DNA from: Flavobacteriia bacterium | GTDB taxonomy: Bacteria; Bacteroidota; Bacteroidia; Flavobacteriales; Schleiferiaceae | NCBI GenBank assembly: GCA_013373425.1 | Contig: JABXHW010000050.1 | Coordinates: forward strand, 25,916 to 89,915 | DNA: 64,000 nucleotides | Direction: 5' to 3' | Part shown: positions 60,781 to 64,000 of the stretch, piece by piece | How positions within the stretch are numbered: position 1 is the stretch's first letter | Layout: every line of letters starts with the position of its first letter | Notes under the pieces: generated by a model | What the model saw: only the letters and a program-made list of their open reading frames with translations | The model's database searches: none | What the model was told of the DNA's origin: nothing | Position numbers and translations under genes: made by a program

Positions 60781-60810
60781 ATCTAGTGGGGAGAAGCTGT
60801 TCTGAATTAA

Positions 60811-60838
60811 TACTGGATGCTGGATACTGGATACTTGG
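60811..60838. repeat. Heptamer array TACTGGA (element C)
   Basis: TACTGGA, TGCTGGA, TACTGGA, TACTTGG; reverse complement of the AGTATCC arrays. It is preceded by TTCTGAATTAA, which matches the reverse complement of TTGATTCAGAA in element A. Confidence 0.9.
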
Positions 60839-60842
60839 GTTG

Positions 60843-60882
60843 CGTGCTTACGTGCATGCGTGCCCACGTGCCCGCGTTCTTC
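60843..60882. repeat. Octamer array CGTGCNNN (element C)
   Basis: CGTGCTTA, CGTGCATG, CGTGCCCA, CGTGCCCG, CGTTCTTC. Ends 8 nt from the stop of the facing gene. Confidence 0.9.
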
Positions 60883-60890
60883 ACCAAACT

Positions 60891-61514
60891 TCACATCGGT
60901 GGTGGCGGTGGAACGGGAAATTGATTCCAAAATACAATTGGCGACTCATTCGAAATATTGAGTTCTTCACGAATTTCGATGTACTTCAGAAGTGTAGTCC
61001 TTAGCGTGGTCCCATCAAATGAACCTATTTCAAAATTTGTAACGAGTTCGTCAGGTGAAGAGCTCCAATCCTTTAATTTACCATGGTTTGAATAGTCTTT
61101 GGATAGTACATATTCCATACTGTCCAGAGGGTAAACATGTCCAGCTTTCCTAATCCCTTTTCCGGTTATTAGTAGAAAGTTAAATCTTGGAAAATCATAG
61201 ACATCCCGATGGCAAGGATTGGCAGAAATGATTTGGAAGATATGTGTTTCGGATTCAACCTGTAATACTGGTAAAGCACCATTTTCACAAAGTGAGTCCA
61301 TTTGCTCTGCAATATTATCTCTCCCATCTACAAGAATTATCCAATCATGGGGAATAGAATCATTTCCCAAATGCACCGTTCCGTCGTAGACGACAATTTC
61401 TTTTTCAAACTCTGGTGGGCCTTGATATTTCGATTCTTCGGCACAGCTGCCGAGGATGATGAATCCGATCGATAGTATTAAGAGGTTCGACTTTCTAATC
61501 ATCTGCTTAATCAT
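60891..61514 (-). CDS. Lipoprotein of unknown function with polyproline tail
   Basis: Not recognised. 207 residues; the signal peptide ends in a lipobox (IILGSCAEE, Cys near residue 24). The body is acidic with IILVDGRDNIAEQMDSLCENG and a possible disulfide partner (ISANPCHRD). It ends QFPVPPPPPM. Two candidate start Met codons exist five codons apart. The gene lies between composite repeat element C and an octamer array, so its neighbourhood is repeat-rich. Confidence 0.65.
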   Translation of the reverse strand: MIKQMIRKSNLLILSIGFIILGSCAEESKYQGPPEFEKEIVVYDGTVHLGNDSIPHDWIILVDGRDNIAEQMDSLCENGALPVLQVESETHIFQIISANPCHRDVYDFPRFNFLLITGKGIRKAGHVYPLDSMEYVLSKDYSNHGKLKDWSSSPDELVTNFEIGSFDGTTLRTTLLKYIEIREELNISNESPIVFWNQFPVPPPPPM

Positions 61515-61557
61515 TAATCACTTGTCTTCATTAGCCTGTCTAGTTATTTATCCTTGC

Positions 61558-61597
61558 AGCGCGTTCGTGCTCACGTGCAATCGTGCTCACGTTCTCC
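61558..61597. repeat. Octamer array CGTGCNNN
   Basis: AGCGCGTT, CGTGCTCA, CGTGCAAT, CGTGCTCA, CGTTCTCC; ends 2 nt from the stop of the DUF1287 gene. Confidence 0.9.
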
Positions 61598-61599
61598 AT

Positions 61600-62184
61600 T
61601 CACCTTCCATCATATCGGTAATGCCCGATAATTCTGAACTTGAAAAGAACATCTTCCAATACTTGACCTCTTCCGATATTATGGATGATTTTATAGCGTT
61701 GCCCATTGGTGGTGCGCTCATCTGATACTATCCCAATGTGGGTAATACCTCCGCCAAGATTCCAACAAACAATATCCCCAGGACGATAGTCAGCGGAGTT
61801 AGTTGAGTTTGACAATGTCAATCCGTGTCTACTAAAGAAAGTCATCAAGTTTGGAACTCTACGATGATCGATGTTTCGGTCTGGACGTGACAGGCCCCAA
61901 TTCTTTGGGTAGAGTTGAAAATGGTCACGCATATCTTGATGAACATCAACCTGCAAGTCGATTCCCATCTTGCGATAAGCGCGAATCACCACATCAGTGC
62001 ACACCCCTCGATCGGCAGGGACATCGCCGCCGGGATAGTCGATACTGAAGTAGGAGGGGTCATATCTTACACGATCTAGAGTAAGTGTCTCTGCTGAATC
62101 CGCAAGTTCAGAGTAAAATGACGTTTGACCTAAACAAGTGGTACCACTTAAAAGAGAGATAAATAAGAGAGCGATTGTTTTCAT
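61600..62184 (-). CDS. DUF1287-family secreted protein (NlpC/P60-like)
   Basis: 194 residues from ATG 62184 (the track start one codon earlier is a GTG). Signal peptide cut near CLGQT. The domain shows YDPSYFSIDYPGGDVPADRGVCTDVVIRAYR with a likely catalytic Cys, then DHRRVPNLMTFF and GDIVCWNLGGGITHIGIVSD with a likely catalytic His. This is the cysteine-peptidase-like DUF1287 pattern, so a cell-wall amidase or peptidase role in the periplasm is plausible. Confidence 0.85.
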   Translation of the reverse strand: MKTIALLFISLLSGTTCLGQTSFYSELADSAETLTLDRVRYDPSYFSIDYPGGDVPADRGVCTDVVIRAYRKMGIDLQVDVHQDMRDHFQLYPKNWGLSRPDRNIDHRRVPNLMTFFSRHGLTLSNSTNSADYRPGDIVCWNLGGGITHIGIVSDERTTNGQRYKIIHNIGRGQVLEDVLFKFRIIGHYRYDGR

Positions 62185-62235
62185 CACCTAAGATTTATTA
62201 GTAATTCAATCACGTGTAGAGTGGGACTTCCTAAA

Positions 62236-62275
62236 CGTGCTCACATGCCTGCGTGCTTACGTGCATCCCTGCCAT
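62236..62275. repeat. Octamer array CGTGCNNN overlapping a gene end
   Basis: CGTGCTCA, CATGCCTG, CGTGCTTA, CGTGCATC, CCTGCCAT. Bases 62241-62275 also encode the last ten or so residues and stop of the next gene. Confidence 0.85.
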
Positions 62276-62534
62276 AGAGATATAACAACGCAATCACGAG
62301 AACTAGCGCATACCATCTCAAAATACTCAATGAAATGAGATGGTGACGAATAACGAGGAGGGTTAATCCGAAAGATGTTGCTCCCGTAAGCAGAATGAGG
62401 GTTGCTTTTCGAAGATTCGAGCCGTGATATCCCTTCCACATTCGAAGCAAGCCAACATGGAGCGCAGGAATAAAGAATATCAAAAGCATGCTCCACATGA
62501 TGGCATCTCCTAAAGCATCACCAACTCCAATCAT
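62241..62534 (-). CDS. Small membrane protein of unknown function
   Basis: Not recognised. 97 residues with three hydrophobic helices (WSMLLIFFIPALHVGLL, ATLILLTGATSFGLTLLVI and WYALVLVIALLYLYG). The last residues (GRDARKHAGM) and the stop are written in the octamer array, suggesting the original 3' end was replaced. Start lies 2 nt from the acetyltransferase stop, so they are probably co-transcribed. Confidence 0.6.
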   Translation of the reverse strand: MIGVGDALGDAIMWSMLLIFFIPALHVGLLRMWKGYHGSNLRKATLILLTGATSFGLTLLVIRHHLISLSILRWYALVLVIALLYLYGRDARKHAGM

Positions 62535-62536
62535 AA

Positions 62537-62986
62537 TTACTGAAATGTTAATTCCATAAAATATAAATCGAATCCGGGTGCCCAGTAGTCCTTTTCTGTG
62601 CGAACGAGATTGAATCCGTTCTTTTGGTAAAATCGATAGGCCACTTGGGAAGTCCGAACGACAATCGTCTCAATAGAACTCATCGATTTTAGTATTGCTA
62701 ATCGATGCAGCAGCAGTTTAGTGCCCAATCCTTTGGCTTGAAAATCAGGATGGAACATGTCCCAACTGATGATGCCCATCTTTTCTTGCTCATCGAAATT
62801 GATGCCTCCACATCCTACTACTTCACCACCCATTTCCATTACGAAGTATTGCTCAATCTCCGAATCCAGATACGCCTCGAACTCCGCTTCTTCCTCCTCA
62901 GCAAAGTACTCCGGCGTATTCAAACGGATTAACGCAAGGAGGGAGTCGCGGTGGGAGGGGGCGTACACGTGAATTCTTGGAAGCAT
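62537..62986 (-). CDS. GNAT-family N-acetyltransferase
   Basis: 149 residues with the GNAT core: FVMEMGGEVVGCGGINF, ISWDMFHPDFQAKGLGTKLLLHRL (acetyl-CoA loop QAKGLG) and VRTSQVAYRFYQKNGF. Acceptor unknown. The N-terminus LPRIHVYAPSHRDSLLALI fits the family. Confidence 0.88.
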   Translation of the reverse strand: MLPRIHVYAPSHRDSLLALIRLNTPEYFAEEEEAEFEAYLDSEIEQYFVMEMGGEVVGCGGINFDEQEKMGIISWDMFHPDFQAKGLGTKLLLHRLAILKSMSSIETIVVRTSQVAYRFYQKNGFNLVRTEKDYWAPGFDLYFMELTFQ

Positions 62987-63002
62987 GTTATGATTGGTAA
63001 CG

Positions 63003-63047
63003 AGTACAAGGTACTAAGTACTAAGTACTCGGTACTGGGTTACTAGT
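63003..63047. repeat. Heptamer array GGTACTA/AGTACTN
   Basis: AGTACAA, GGTACTA, AGTACTA, AGTACTC, GGTACTG, GGTTACT. The TAG stop of the next gene (63043-63045) lies inside it. Confidence 0.85.
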
Positions 63048-63639
63048 AAGGTCGAAATTCTATTGTCGATTTAAATTTCTGAATTTCATCGTAATCGTGA
63101 ATGCCAAGAATGTCGATTAGGTTGATGAAGTGGAGTACTTCAGATTCGTAATAGTGAATGAATAGATCTCCGGCCTGCGAAAGGTCCGAAGCACTTTTCA
63201 TCTGAAACATGAGGTGAATGGTTTCACCACTTTTCTATTTCAGATTGAAATAATTCTGTACGCCAATGGAATACTTGTGTGAATGACTACCATGCACAAC
63301 CTGTCCTACATAGTCATCCACTGTAATAGATAGATTAAGTATTTCAGAAGGATGAATGTATCTGCTCCCTATGGTTACTGAGTCTTTTTTAAGAACTAGA
63401 CTAGAGTTCAGTGTTCCATGTAGTTTCTCTGTAGCATAAAGTGACCTCACCCTTAGCCCTAATATAAAAGCCAACATGATTCCAATACCTAAGAGATGAT
63501 TGAGTCCAGGATGAGGAAAAAGTTTGAAATACCCAAGGAGCATAAGCAACAAGCATACGCCAATCACTACGACTAAAGCCTTGTCTTCTTGAGTAAGCTC
63601 TTTCTTCCTCTCGTAAATCTTTAACTCAATTTCTTGCAT
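63043..63639 (-). pseudogene. Two-helix membrane protein gene interrupted by an in-frame amber codon
   Basis: The ORF track stops at 63235 after 134 codons, ending VQNYFNLK. Reading on in the same frame past TAG (63235-63237) gives 63 more sense codons: KSGETIHLMFQMKSASDLSQ, later YYESEVLHFINLID, ending EFRPY and TAG. The pattern across the stop (NYFNLK-x-KSGETIHLMFQM) reads as one alternating beta-strand hairpin, so the amber most likely replaced a codon such as CAG or TGG. The N-terminal part has a charged helix, two membrane helices (about 22-60) and a bacterial-PH-like domain. It could be a fresh pseudogene, a suppressed stop or a sequence error. Confidence 0.7.
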
Positions 63640-63645
63640 GGGATA

Positions 63646-63725
63646 GTGAGCTTGTAACCTGGCAACCTAGTGAGCTGGTGAGCTGGTGAGCTGGTGACGT
63701 GGTGACCTAGTGAGTTGGTGAAGTG
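63646..63725. repeat. Octamer array GTGAGCTG
   Basis: Ten 8-bp units: GTGAGCTT, GTAACCTG, GCAACCTA, three GTGAGCTG, GTGACGTG, GTGACCTA, GTGAGTTG, GTGAAGTG. It begins 6 nt before the start codon of the amber-broken gene, where a promoter would be expected. Confidence 0.93.
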
Positions 63726-63755
63726 GTATCTCTATCGAGAAACCTTTACACTGAA

Positions 63756-63787
63756 GCACATGAGCACGCATGCACGCGATCAAGCAT
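63756..63787. repeat. Octamer array GCACNNNN (element D)
   Basis: GCACATGA, GCACGCAT, GCACGCGA, TCAAGCAT; reverse complement of the CGTGC class. Confidence 0.75.
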
Positions 63788-63850
63788 ATGAGTTGTCAGT
63801 TCGCTTCACATGAGTTTCGTTCTTCAAGAGAACCATCATTGTCCAGCCCT

Positions 63851-63878
63851 AGTATTGAGTATCCAGTATTCAGTATCA
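63851..63878. repeat. Heptamer array AGTATYN (element D)
   Basis: AGTATTG, AGTATCC, AGTATTC, AGTATCA; same order and orientation relative to the core as in element A. Confidence 0.9.
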
Positions 63879-63905
63879 CTGTAAAACTTCCTCGCCTCTA
63901 AACAA

Positions 63906-64000
63906 GAGCTTACCTCAATCCGTGCTAGTTTGTACCCTGTACCCTGTACCCTGTACCCTGTACCCTGTACCCTGTACCCTGTACCCTGTACCCTGTACCC
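63906..64000. repeat. Conserved core plus ten TGTACCC units (element D, runs off window)
   Basis: GAGCTTACCTCAATCCGTGC, TAGTT, then exactly ten perfect TGTACCC units to the last base (63931-64000). No gene is visible between 63640 and the window end; the whole stretch is repeat arrays and short unique linkers. Confidence 0.95.

Noticed and set aside
63906-64000. Telomere-like or CRISPR-like array at window end
   Set aside because: Units are 7 bp with no spacers, so not CRISPR; similar arrays with the same core occur internally at 40.2 and 60.75 kb, so not a chromosome end.
1-64000. tRNA, rRNA, riboswitch, prophage or defence genes
   Set aside because: Intergenic gaps are short and were read; no cloverleaf, rRNA or riboswitch core was recognised, and no phage or defence-type proteins occur in the ORF list.

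Overview
The window looks like chromosomal DNA from a Bacteroidota bacterium, most likely order Flavobacteriales (inferred, not computed). Support: several secreted proteins ending in a type IX secretion (T9SS) sorting domain, -7 promoter boxes of the Bacteroidota type TAnnTTTG, menaquinone (menB) and KDO (kdsB) genes implying an anaerobe-compatible or aerobic Gram-negative respiratory life, and family combinations typical of that phylum (two sodium:solute symporters, LmbE/PIG-L secreted protein, head-GIN protein, WYL regulator, long-form GAPDH). No rRNA, tRNA, CRISPR array, prophage or defence island was recognised. Most of the window is ordinary housekeeping DNA.

Layout. 1-3.1 kb: end of a SulP-type transporter, miaE, gcvT. 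3.1-4.0 kb: a small membrane protein and the decayed 3' end of an IS200-like (Y1) transposase with hairpins. 4-15 kb: long GAPDH, HtrA protease, a dapF-acetyltransferase-multihaem cytochrome-mltG operon, a T9SS cargo, ClpB. 15-27 kb: a 1586-residue T9SS surface protein, FAH-family hydrolase, exonuclease, E2 acyltransferase, two membrane glycosyltransferases, recR. 27-40 kb: symporter, MarC, a giant T9SS subtilisin, then a translationally coupled PIG-L hydrolase / 35-residue membrane microprotein / sodium symporter unit and an FKBP. 40-44 kb: a six-gene minus-strand operon from a WYL regulator down to menB. 44-52.6 kb: potassium-channel-like protein, YbjQ, CsaA, cysteine-cluster protein, thioredoxin lipoprotein, GT39 enzyme, phosphohexomutase, head-GIN protein, ribH and a TPR membrane protein. 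52.7-60.7 kb: divergent recF-DUF721-outer membrane protein operon, ndk, nucleoside phosphorylase, universal stress protein, LamG T9SS protein, kdsB. 60.7-64 kb: small accessory genes separated by tandem repeats.

The least explained feature is a family of dispersed 7-bp and 8-bp tandem arrays. They occur almost only at gene 3' ends or in convergent gaps from 40 kb onward. In three places (about 40.03-40.24, 60.74-60.88 and 63.76-64.0 kb) different arrays are joined in the same order around a conserved non-repetitive core (consensus near GCTTACCCCAATCCGTGCTA), so they look like copies of one composite element. Two array copies form the last codons of genes, and one gene (63.04-63.64 kb) is bracketed by arrays and also broken by an in-frame amber codon.

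A second recurring pattern is a -7-like box TAnnTTTG or TAnnTTCG placed only 3-5 nt before the start codon of dapF, recR, recF, a symporter, an ion channel and a nucleoside phosphorylase, which predicts leaderless mRNAs. All family assignments were made by reading the translations; no database search was run.
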